Below, in pieces: positions 7,292 to 13,465 of a stretch of 13,465 bases of DNA. The position numbers were made by a program, and so were the translations under genes. How positions within the stretch are numbered: the first letter of the stretch is position 1; every line of letters begins with the position of its first letter. The DNA comes from Acetobacteraceae bacterium. Lineage in GTDB: Bacteria > Pseudomonadota > Alphaproteobacteria > Acetobacterales > Acetobacteraceae. The stretch covers positions 1 to 13,465 of the forward strand of contig PLSZ01000260.1 in NCBI GenBank assembly GCA_003164305.1, in the 5' to 3' direction. The notes below the pieces were generated by a model, which was not told where the DNA came from, ran no database searches, and saw only the letters and a list, made by a program, of their open reading frames with translations.

Positions 7292-8292
7292 CCGCGCCTC
7301 TGTTGCAGGCTGATTGCGTCAGCCGCACTTATGGAGGGGGCCTGCTCGGCGCTCACACGTTGGCGCTCGACGGGTTTTCGTTGTCGATTGGCACTGGAAA
7401 TCCGTCGATCACCGCCGTGGTGGGCGAAAGCGGCAGTGGCAAAACCACGCTCGCCCGTGTCCTGTTGGGCCTGACGACGCCGACGTCGGGCACGGTGCGG
7501 TATCGTGGGGAGGATATTACCCGGCTGTCGCGTGAGGCACGCCGCGCCTATCGGACTGACATTCAGGCCATATTTCAGGACCCGTATGGGGTTTTCAATC
7601 CGTTCTATCGTGTCGATCACGTTCTGACGACGCCAGTGCGAAAATTCGGCCTCGCGTCATCCCGCGCGGAAGGTCGGGAACTGATCGAGCAGGCGCTCCG
7701 TACGGTTGGCCTGAGGCCCGAGGAAATTCTGGGCCGCTATCCCCATCAGTTAAGCGGCGGTCAGCGGCAACGCACGATGGTGGCGCGGGCGCTGCTGCTG
7801 AAGCCAAAGATCATCATCGCCGATGAGCCTGTCTCGATGGTTGACGCCTCGCTGCGGGCGACGATTCTTGGATCATTGCGACGGCTGACCGACGAATTTG
7901 GCATTTCGATCCTCTATATCACCCATGATCTCGCGACCGCGTGGCAGGTCAGCGACAATATCATCGTGATGTATCGCGCGACCGCGGTAGAAGCCGGCAG
8001 TGCCGAAACCGTGGTCAAATCGCCGGCGCATCCTTACACGCGGCTGCTGGTTGGCTCGATCCCACAGGTCAGTTTGACCCGCGACTGGCTGTCCACCGAG
8101 GCGGATGCGCAACGTCCCGGCGACCGCGACGCGGCGTGCCGATTCGCGGATCGTTGCGTCTCAGCCATGGCGGTGTGCCGCTCGGAGAGGCCGCTGTTGT
8201 CCCGCATCGGCCCGCGACACGCGGCAGCTTGCCATTTGCACCGCCAGCATGCCCAACTGGCGGCGGAGGACCTGAACGACGTCCTCGCCTGA
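7288..8292 (+). CDS. ABC importer ATPase, DppF/OppF-like (GTG start)
   Basis: 334 residues from the GTG at 7288, which overlaps the preceding TGA as GTGA, the same coupling style as the gene before it. The frame is open back to 7183, but the extra residues lie inside the DppD-like gene and do not look like the family; GTG 7276 is a minor alternative. Motifs are intact: Walker A GESGSGKTT (46-54), Q-loop Q97 (IFQDPYGVFNPFYRV), signature LSGGQ (155-159), Walker B IIIADEP (175-181), D-loop SMVD (183-186), H213. The C-terminus has cysteines C284, C290, C297 and C315, with spacing identical to those of the DppD-like partner. It completes a five-gene importer. The following flavin monooxygenase gene starts 20 nt downstream. 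Confidence 0.92.
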   Translation: MTAPLLQADCVSRTYGGGLLGAHTLALDGFSLSIGTGNPSITAVVGESGSGKTTLARVLLGLTTPTSGTVRYRGEDITRLSREARRAYRTDIQAIFQDPYGVFNPFYRVDHVLTTPVRKFGLASSRAEGRELIEQALRTVGLRPEEILGRYPHQLSGGQRQRTMVARALLLKPKIIIADEPVSMVDASLRATILGSLRRLTDEFGISILYITHDLATAWQVSDNIIVMYRATAVEAGSAETVVKSPAHPYTRLLVGSIPQVSLTRDWLSTEADAQRPGDRDAACRFADRCVSAMAVCRSERPLLSRIGPRHAAACHLHRQHAQLAAEDLNDVLA

Positions 8293-8300
8293 CACGGACG

Positions 8301-8305
8301 AAGGG
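8301..8305 (+). promoter_or_regulatory. Ribosome binding site of the flavin monooxygenase gene
   Basis: AAGGG, 7 nt before the ATG at 8313. It supports this start instead of the much longer frame open from 7941, whose first 124 codons run inside the DppF-like gene. Confidence 0.55.
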
Positions 8306-8312
8306 CCCAAGC

Positions 8313-9356
8313 ATGCGAGTCTCCAACTTTTTGTTCCCACAGAGCACGACCCCCGAAGACGACGGCCGGGTGATCCAGGAGACGTTGCGTGAGGCGAAGC
8401 TGACGGATGAACTCGGCTTCGACGTGATCTGGTTGGCGGAACATCATTTCGATGGCATCTGCGCTTACGTCGATCCGGTCAGTTTCGCCGCCGCCCTCGC
8501 CACGGCCACGCATCACGCGAAAATCGGGTTCGCGGTGGCGCAAATGGCGTTGCACCACCCGATTCGCATGGCGGAACAAATCTCCCTCATCGATCACCTC
8601 TCAAACGGCCGGCTCATCGTCGGACTGGGCCGCGGCACCGCCTACAACATTTACGATTATCAAGGCTTCGGGATCGATCACACGGAAGCACAGGCTCGGT
8701 TCGAAGAAGCTGAGGCCATCATGTTCGAGGCCTGGAAAGGCGCGGCGTTCGAACACCACGGCGAATTTTTCAATTTGAAGTTGCCCGCGTTCCGTCCGAT
8801 TCCTTTCACGAAGCCACATCCTTATGTGATCCGCGCCGCCGCGACCGAACACGGTATGTTGGACATCGCGAAGCATGGCCGCCCGTTCATGATGAACGTG
8901 CAAAGCAACGAGACGACCGCGCAACGGATGGAGTTGTACCGTCAGACGTTGCGCTCGATCGGTCAGGACGAAGCCAAGGTCGCCGCGAACGCCGACGCCT
9001 GTTGGGCCTGGCGCAACGTCTTCGTCGCCGAGACCGATGCCGAAGCGGAGCGCATTGCCGTTCCGGCGTTCCACGCGATGCACGAACACCGCGTGGCGAT
9101 GCGCCAACGTGTTTATCAGGAGCAAGGCGTTTCGATCGTACCGATGCCCGCTCCAGGCGCGGCGCCTCCCGCGCGCATGGTGCTGGAACACTCGCTGGTT
9201 TGCGGGTCTCCGGCGACCGTGGCGGAGAAATTATCCGCGGTCGGCAAGACCGGCATCGGCGGGCTGATCATGCAATTCCGACTTGGCCCGATGTCTTACG
9301 AGGACACCGCCCAAAGCCTGACGATGTTCCGCGAAAAGGTCATGCCGCACCTCTGA
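8313..9356 (+). CDS. Luciferase-like (LLM) flavin-dependent monooxygenase
   Basis: 347 residues of the bacterial-luciferase-like TIM-barrel family, which use reduced FMN (or F420) to oxygenate or oxidise small organic molecules. Features: N-terminal MRVSNFLFPQ strand; LGFDVIWLAEHHF (34-46), the family's usual second strand and AEHHF motif; THHAKIGFAVAQMALHHPIRMAEQISLIDHLSNGRLIVGLGRG (67-108), the most conserved block; and the C-terminal SLVCGSPATVAEKLSAVGKTGIGGLIMQF. No reductase that would supply reduced flavin is in the window. It is the last gene of the importer operon, so it probably acts on the imported substrate or an early product. Its last 17 bases overlap the end of the convergent FAD monooxygenase gene. 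The substrate is unknown. Confidence 0.9.
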   Translation: MRVSNFLFPQSTTPEDDGRVIQETLREAKLTDELGFDVIWLAEHHFDGICAYVDPVSFAAALATATHHAKIGFAVAQMALHHPIRMAEQISLIDHLSNGRLIVGLGRGTAYNIYDYQGFGIDHTEAQARFEEAEAIMFEAWKGAAFEHHGEFFNLKLPAFRPIPFTKPHPYVIRAAATEHGMLDIAKHGRPFMMNVQSNETTAQRMELYRQTLRSIGQDEAKVAANADACWAWRNVFVAETDAEAERIAVPAFHAMHEHRVAMRQRVYQEQGVSIVPMPAPGAAPPARMVLEHSLVCGSPATVAEKLSAVGKTGIGGLIMQFRLGPMSYEDTAQSLTMFREKVMPHL

Positions 9357-10944
9357 TTTTGTCGATCAAGGCCAGCGGGTTGTCCGGTAACGCGTCGCCG
9401 CGCCATGCGACATGCTGGTCGGGGCGGGAGAGCACCAGGTTGTGCCTATACTCCTCGGTGGGTTCAACATCCAGAACGGTCAACGGCACGCCTCGCAGTG
9501 TCGCGGCGGCGCGCAATGACGCGACTTCAACCGATCGATCGAAGCGCAACAAGCAAAAGTCCGGCCCCATCGCATCGTATAAAGAACGACCGTCAGGAAG
9601 CGAGATATGCGGCGTCCTGCAACCTGGAACCGTCGATGGCGTGAACTGGTCCATCGTGTACGTCGGTGCTGCTTCCCCGTCGTAATGAATGATCGGGGAC
9701 TGGTCGTAATACGAGCCAAAGTTGAGTCCGCCACAGCAAAACTGTGGCGTGTGCATTTCCAGCATGCGCCGTCCAACCGAGGCACGAGTGTCCGGGTTGG
9801 TTTCCATGTCGTCGGGGATTTCGGCCCGCGCTCGCGCCAGCGACAGCGACGTGCTCATGGCGAATTTGGACACCTGTTCGGTGATCGGCCAACGTTCCGC
9901 TTCATGCGCGGCGAGGATTTCGGGATCTGCCCAACCGCTCAACACACCCGCGAGCATCCACGACAGGTTCATCGCGTCGGCGATGCCGGCGTTCATTCCG
10001 TAACCCGCGAATGGCACCCAGAGATGCGCGGCGTCGCCGCAAATGAAAACCCGGCGGTCACGGAACCGATCGGCCAGCATGCGACGGCCGATCCAGTTTT
10101 CGCGGGTAATGACATCGTAGGGTGTTTCGCGGCCCAGAATGGCGCGAATGCAGGCGTCGGGATCCATGTCCGAAAAATCCGCTTCCTCCGGGCGAAGATA
10201 ATTATGGATCAGCCAGGTCTCGCGTCCATCGACCGCGAACATGTTGGCGCTGCGTCTGGGATTCATGACCTGAGTCGACCACGCGGGTTTCGCCTGCATC
10301 AATGACGTAAGGCCAGGCGCGCGAATATAAGTCGACTGCGTGCGGCCGATCATCGCGTCACCGGTCAGTCGTGCGCCAATTAAATTACGGATCCGAGAGG
10401 ACGGGCCATCGCAGCCAACAAGATAACCGCACTGGATAATATGACGCACACCGTCGCCATCGACAGCTTCCGCGGACAGACCGTCGGCGGCTTGGGTGTA
10501 ACCTTCCACTTCCAGGCGGTTGATATAGCGAACCCGCCTGTGGCTTCTGGCGCAATCCGCCAGCAACGGGTCGAGGTAAATTTGGTTGATCCGATGCGGC
10601 GGTTCCGGCGTTGGCCACCATCCATCCGGACCGTCCTTGCGCGTATAGCGATCGCGACGGCATGGGATCATGATGCGCGCGAACTCAATCCCAACGGCGG
10701 ATGTGCGAAACGCGACATCATTGGGATGATCCGCCGGCAGTCCGGTATCTCGTACCGTCCGGGCGATCCCAAGACGGCGAAAGATCTCCATCGTACGGGC
10801 CGCCACGTGATTGCATTTGACGCCTGGCATCTGGCCCGCGGGATTGCGCTCCGCGACCACGACATCGATGCCGCGCGACGCGAGGTCAAGCGCGAGCGTT
10901 GACCCGACCGGGCCGCCGCCAACAATCAAAACCGATGTTCGCAT
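9340..10944 (-). CDS. Class A FAD-dependent monooxygenase (aromatic hydroxylase type, PheA/TfdB/MhpA-like)
   Basis: 534 residues. Class A flavoprotein hydroxylases add one oxygen of O2 to phenolic or similar rings using NAD(P)H. Motifs: dinucleotide-binding GGGPVG at 9-14 with E32 at the end of the second strand; NHVAARTMEIFRRLGI (45-60); DG motif GYLVGCDGPSSRIR (173-186); FAD-ribityl GD motif RVFICGDAAHLWVPFAGYGMNAGIADAMNLSW (298-329). The C-terminal part has GCRTPHISLPDGRSLYDAMG and LSRPDQHVAWRG (505-516), marking the thioredoxin-like third domain of phenol hydroxylase relatives. The start is ATG 10944, forming TGATG with the stop of the upstream ThDP gene; a TTG one codon earlier is possible. 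No Shine-Dalgarno sequence is seen, so re-initiation is likely. It is the last gene of the minus-strand operon, and its end overlaps the convergent LLM gene. The substrate is unknown. Confidence 0.92.
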   Translation of the reverse strand: MRTSVLIVGGGPVGSTLALDLASRGIDVVVAERNPAGQMPGVKCNHVAARTMEIFRRLGIARTVRDTGLPADHPNDVAFRTSAVGIEFARIMIPCRRDRYTRKDGPDGWWPTPEPPHRINQIYLDPLLADCARSHRRVRYINRLEVEGYTQAADGLSAEAVDGDGVRHIIQCGYLVGCDGPSSRIRNLIGARLTGDAMIGRTQSTYIRAPGLTSLMQAKPAWSTQVMNPRRSANMFAVDGRETWLIHNYLRPEEADFSDMDPDACIRAILGRETPYDVITRENWIGRRMLADRFRDRRVFICGDAAHLWVPFAGYGMNAGIADAMNLSWMLAGVLSGWADPEILAAHEAERWPITEQVSKFAMSTSLSLARARAEIPDDMETNPDTRASVGRRMLEMHTPQFCCGGLNFGSYYDQSPIIHYDGEAAPTYTMDQFTPSTVPGCRTPHISLPDGRSLYDAMGPDFCLLRFDRSVEVASLRAAATLRGVPLTVLDVEPTEEYRHNLVLSRPDQHVAWRGDALPDNPLALIDKIRGAA

Positions 10945-12620
10945 CAAGGGCAGATCACGTTCACCAAAGCCTGCTGACCGCTTCGTACAGCGGCGGCGGC
11001 CCGGCGCAGAGCCGCGGGCAGATCGGCGGGACGTTCCACTCGTTCGCCATGTCCATCGTGAGCAGCCACGATCTTTTCAAACGCTGGCGCCGGGAGGTCG
11101 GCGAGCAACCGTCCGTCCGCCTCCGCTGCGACGCCTTTGCTGTACATTTCCAGCGTCGCGCGCCGCACGGCGCCGTACAGTGCGTTGTTGTAGATAATTG
11201 TCAGAACCGGCAGGTTTTGCATTTGCGCGACATAATGGCAGGCTGTGGGGTTGGCGAACATATAAGCGCCATCGCCCAGTACGGAGAGCACTAGTTTGCC
11301 TGGAGCGGCCAACTTCGCGCCGAGGGAGGCGGGAAAGCCCCACCCCAGTCCGCCGGCGGAACTGAGGGCGAAAAGGCTGCCTGGGGTGTCGAGGGGGCAG
11401 TATTCCTGGCGGAACGAATACTCGCTGATGACGATGCTGTCCGCGTCGATGATTTCGCGGAGGCAGTGATTGAGCCACGGCAACGTGATGGTGTTGGCGC
11501 CGCCTGCTTTTTCCGCTTCTTCCCGCCAGGTGTCGCGAAGTCCGTCGGAGCGCGCGGTCAGGCGCACAGCGCGTTCTTCCACGTGCGGAGTGCTTCGATT
11601 GGCGAGCGCGCTCTCCAGTGCTTCAAGAACGGACAGAGACGTCGCGGTCATCGTGAGATCCGACGGGAAGCTTCGCATTGGCAGCCGGGTGTGCAACGGA
11701 TCCTCACCGATTTGCACGATTTTCGCATTGATGTCCGGCGTTCCATGGGTGGGAATCCATGGCACATCAGTTTCAAAGACGATGATCAGGTCGGCCTCTT
11801 TCAGTAACAACCCTGGTGAAGAGCCCTGATACATCGGATGATTGGCCGACATCGCGAAATAACGCGTGTTAAATGGCACGACCGGCAATGCGTAACGGGC
11901 GGCAAGACGCGCCAAAACAACGCTATCGCGCGGGTCGCGCCCCAACATTCCCGTGATAATCAGCGGATTGCGGGCGGACGCGATCCAGTCGGCGAGTTGC
12001 TCGATGTCGCGTGACGCGGGCTCCGGAGCCCGCGGACGCGCGCGATGCGCCCGGTTGGTTTCGGCCGTGCCGACGGTTTCCCCAAGGACTTCGCGAGGCA
12101 GGCTTAAATACACCGGGCCCTGAGGTGAGGTACACGCCATCTCCATCGCGCGATCCACGACCGTCCCGGCCTGGTCGCCACGCTTCATTTCGTACTCCCA
12201 CTTAACCATCTCACGCAGCATGCCGGCCTGGTCGAACATCTCCTGCGCCCAATGGATGTGAACGCTGCGGGATCCTTCGGCACCGGACTCGGTGAATGGC
12301 GTGCGGCCCGACGTCAGTAGCATCGGGATTCGATCGCGACTGGCGTCGATCAACATGTTGATTGAGTTCGCGGTGCCAACGTTAGTGTGCAGCATCACCG
12401 CCTGCGCCTTGCCGGTGACCATCGTGAAGCCATGCGCCATCCCCACGGCGGCGTTTTCGTGCGGCACCACCATCGGCTTCGGCACAGGTCGGTTGGTGCG
12501 GGCGGCGCGTGCGTAAGCCTCGACAATCGGGGCGAAGTCGGTGCCGGGATTGACGAACAGATGCTCGATCCCATGCGCGGCGAGCGCGTCCAGATACTCT
12601 TCCGCGGCAATCCTGGTCAT
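10944..12620 (-). CDS. Thiamine-diphosphate-dependent enzyme, benzoylformate decarboxylase/acetolactate synthase-like
   Basis: 558 residues with the three-domain build of the ThDP decarboxylase superfamily. The N-terminal Pyr domain contains LFVNPGTDFAP (21-31), PHENAAVGMAHG (53-64) with catalytic Glu E55, and MLHTNVGTANS (76-86) with H78. The middle domain spans roughly 205-345 (NPLIITGMLGRDPRDS...). The C-terminal PP domain has the cofactor motif from GDG (449-451) to NN (478-479). The E55-H78 spacing and surroundings resemble benzoylformate decarboxylase (E47, H70), pointing to decarboxylation or carboligation of a 2-keto acid. A branched-chain acetolactate synthase role is unlikely in this context. 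The start ATG 12620 overlaps the preceding stop as ATGA; the frame open to 12725 lies within that upstream gene. The stop overlaps the next gene as TGATG. Exact substrate not identifiable. Confidence 0.88.
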   Translation of the reverse strand: MTRIAAEEYLDALAAHGIEHLFVNPGTDFAPIVEAYARAARTNRPVPKPMVVPHENAAVGMAHGFTMVTGKAQAVMLHTNVGTANSINMLIDASRDRIPMLLTSGRTPFTESGAEGSRSVHIHWAQEMFDQAGMLREMVKWEYEMKRGDQAGTVVDRAMEMACTSPQGPVYLSLPREVLGETVGTAETNRAHRARPRAPEPASRDIEQLADWIASARNPLIITGMLGRDPRDSVVLARLAARYALPVVPFNTRYFAMSANHPMYQGSSPGLLLKEADLIIVFETDVPWIPTHGTPDINAKIVQIGEDPLHTRLPMRSFPSDLTMTATSLSVLEALESALANRSTPHVEERAVRLTARSDGLRDTWREEAEKAGGANTITLPWLNHCLREIIDADSIVISEYSFRQEYCPLDTPGSLFALSSAGGLGWGFPASLGAKLAAPGKLVLSVLGDGAYMFANPTACHYVAQMQNLPVLTIIYNNALYGAVRRATLEMYSKGVAAEADGRLLADLPAPAFEKIVAAHDGHGERVERPADLPAALRRAAAAVRSGQQALVNVICP

Positions 12621-13465
12621 GATCCCGGTTTTTCCTTTTGAATGGCGCGCCAAACGCGTTCCGGCGTCGCGGGCATGTCGATATGGGTGACGCCAAGCGG
12701 CGCGAGCGCATCGAGAATCGCGCAAATGATCGTCTGCGGCGCGGCCATCGCCCCCGCCTGCCCAGCACCTTTAACGCCCAAAGGGTTCGCGTTGGTTGGA
12801 GTGCCGGTCAGCGTGATATTCAGATCGGGCAGATCGGCCGCCTTTGGCAACGCATAGTCCATCAGCGAACCACTGAGCAATTGACCCGAGTCCGGATCGT
12901 ACACCGTGTGCTCCAGCATCGCCTGGCCAATCCCCTGCGCCAACCCGCCATGCACCTGTCCCAGCGTCAGCAACGGGTTGATCAAAGTGCCGTAGTCATC
13001 GACGCCGTAATAGCGATCCAGCGTCACGACCCCGGTTTCCGGATCGACCTCAACCTCGGCGATGTGGCAACCATTCGGGAACGTTATGACGTCGAGCACG
13101 TTCCAGACGTAAGTATCCAACGGTGCTTCGCGCGCGACATCCTGCAGCGTGATCGCACGATCGCCGGCGATGAAGCGGCCGTTGTCGAAGCGAACCTCAT
13201 CGGGTTTCGCCTGCAACAACCGCGCGGCGGCGGCGGTTCCCTTGGCGATCACTTCATTTGCGGCACGGAACAACGCCGCGCCACCCATGTGCATCGAACG
13301 CGCGCCGCCGTGACCGTTCCCCGCTCGCACGCGTTCGGTATCGCCCTGGATGTAGCGAAACGTTTCGGGCGGCAGACCGAGCAGGTCGGCGGCGATTTGC
13401 GGATAGGTCGTCTCATGCCCCTGCCCGTTCGATTGCGTTCCCACCAGCAATTCGACGGTGTTGTC
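12617..13465 (-). CDS. Molybdenum hydroxylase large subunit (CoxL/xanthine dehydrogenase type), C-terminal part
   Basis: The frame is open to the right edge, so the N-terminus is missing; 282 residues are visible of a family usually near 750-800. It belongs to the molybdopterin-binding subunits of CO dehydrogenase/xanthine dehydrogenase-type enzymes, which hydroxylate heterocycles, aldehydes or related carbons with water-derived oxygen. Visible blocks: TVELLVGTQSNGQGHETTYPQIAADLLGLP; YIQGDTERVRAGNGHGGARSMHMGG; GCHIAEVEVDPETGVVTLDRYYGVDDYGTLINPLL.QVHGGLAQGIGQAM; and NPLGVKGAGQAGAMAAPQTIICAILDALAPLGV...MPATPERVWRAI. In the last block the residue that is normally the catalytic Glu (GxGE) is Gln, codon 12758-12760. 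FAD and iron-sulfur partner subunits are not in the window. It is translated just before the ThDP enzyme (ATGA overlap), as part of one operon. Confidence 0.92.
   Translation of the reverse strand, partial: DNTVELLVGTQSNGQGHETTYPQIAADLLGLPPETFRYIQGDTERVRAGNGHGGARSMHMGGAALFRAANEVIAKGTAAAARLLQAKPDEVRFDNGRFIAGDRAITLQDVAREAPLDTYVWNVLDVITFPNGCHIAEVEVDPETGVVTLDRYYGVDDYGTLINPLLTLGQVHGGLAQGIGQAMLEHTVYDPDSGQLLSGSLMDYALPKAADLPDLNITLTGTPTNANPLGVKGAGQAGAMAAPQTIICAILDALAPLGVTHIDMPATPERVWRAIQKEKPGS

Noticed and set aside
7941..8312. 124-residue N-terminal extension of the LLM monooxygenase
   Set aside because: It runs out of frame through the C-terminus of the DppF-like gene, reads as an Arg/Gly-rich shadow, and a family-typical start with a ribosome site lies at 8313.
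9331..9359. Possible terminator at the LLM gene end (AGGT/ACCT followed by TTTT)
   Set aside because: The stem is only 4 bp with an 8-base loop and lies within both coding regions; too weak to call.
12621..12725. 35-residue N-terminal extension of the ThDP enzyme
   Set aside because: It lies within the conserved end of the Mo hydroxylase gene; MTRIAAEEYLDAL from ATG 12620 is the normal family start and forms an ATGA overlap.
1..13465. tRNA, rRNA, CRISPR repeats, transposon ends or attachment sites
   Set aside because: Nothing with suitable repeats, cloverleaf structure or transposase-like coding was seen by eye on either strand; all space is filled by recognisable genes.

Overview
The window is a compact, GC-rich, fully coding stretch of a Gram-negative bacterial chromosome or large replicon. 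It looks alphaproteobacterial (Rhodospirillales/Acetobacteraceae-like is my guess). The grounds are the style of the proteins, a Tat-type signal without a lipobox on the solute-binding protein, and the mix of dipeptide-type importer, molybdenum hydroxylase and monooxygenases. No rRNA, tRNA, CRISPR array, transposase or phage gene is visible. No gene-free stretch exceeds about 125 bases.

Layout: (1) At the left edge is the C-terminal end of a polyamine/iron-type ABC importer ATPase, followed after 13 nt by a stand-alone MetE-C-type (cobalamin-independent methionine synthase-like) zinc methyltransferase. (2) Convergent with it, sharing the TTAA at the stop codons, is a minus-strand PLP threonine-aldolase-type gene. 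(3) A divergent 121-bp control region follows. It carries an inverted repeat and a GC-rich hairpin that would bury the Shine-Dalgarno sequence of the next gene. (4) A tight plus-strand operon follows: family-5 solute-binding protein, two permeases, two ATPases (a complete Dpp/Opp-like importer), then a luciferase-like flavin monooxygenase. (5) Convergent with that, overlapping by 17 bp, is a minus-strand operon read from the right edge: molybdopterin-binding large subunit of a CoxL/xanthine-dehydrogenase-type hydroxylase (partial), a benzoylformate-decarboxylase-like ThDP enzyme, and a class A FAD aromatic-hydroxylase-type monooxygenase. These three are joined by ATGA and TGATG overlaps.

Taken together, this reads as a catabolic locus: import of one or more organic substrates, ring or side-chain hydroxylation (Mo enzyme, FAD monooxygenase, flavin monooxygenase), C-C bond chemistry (ThDP enzyme, aldolase) and possibly methyl removal (MetE-like enzyme). 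The substrate cannot be read from sequence. The strongest oddities are a glutamine where Mo hydroxylases normally have their catalytic glutamate, the ThDP enzyme inside an Mo-hydroxylase operon, and the leader hairpin ahead of the binding-protein gene. No transcriptional regulator gene lies inside the window.
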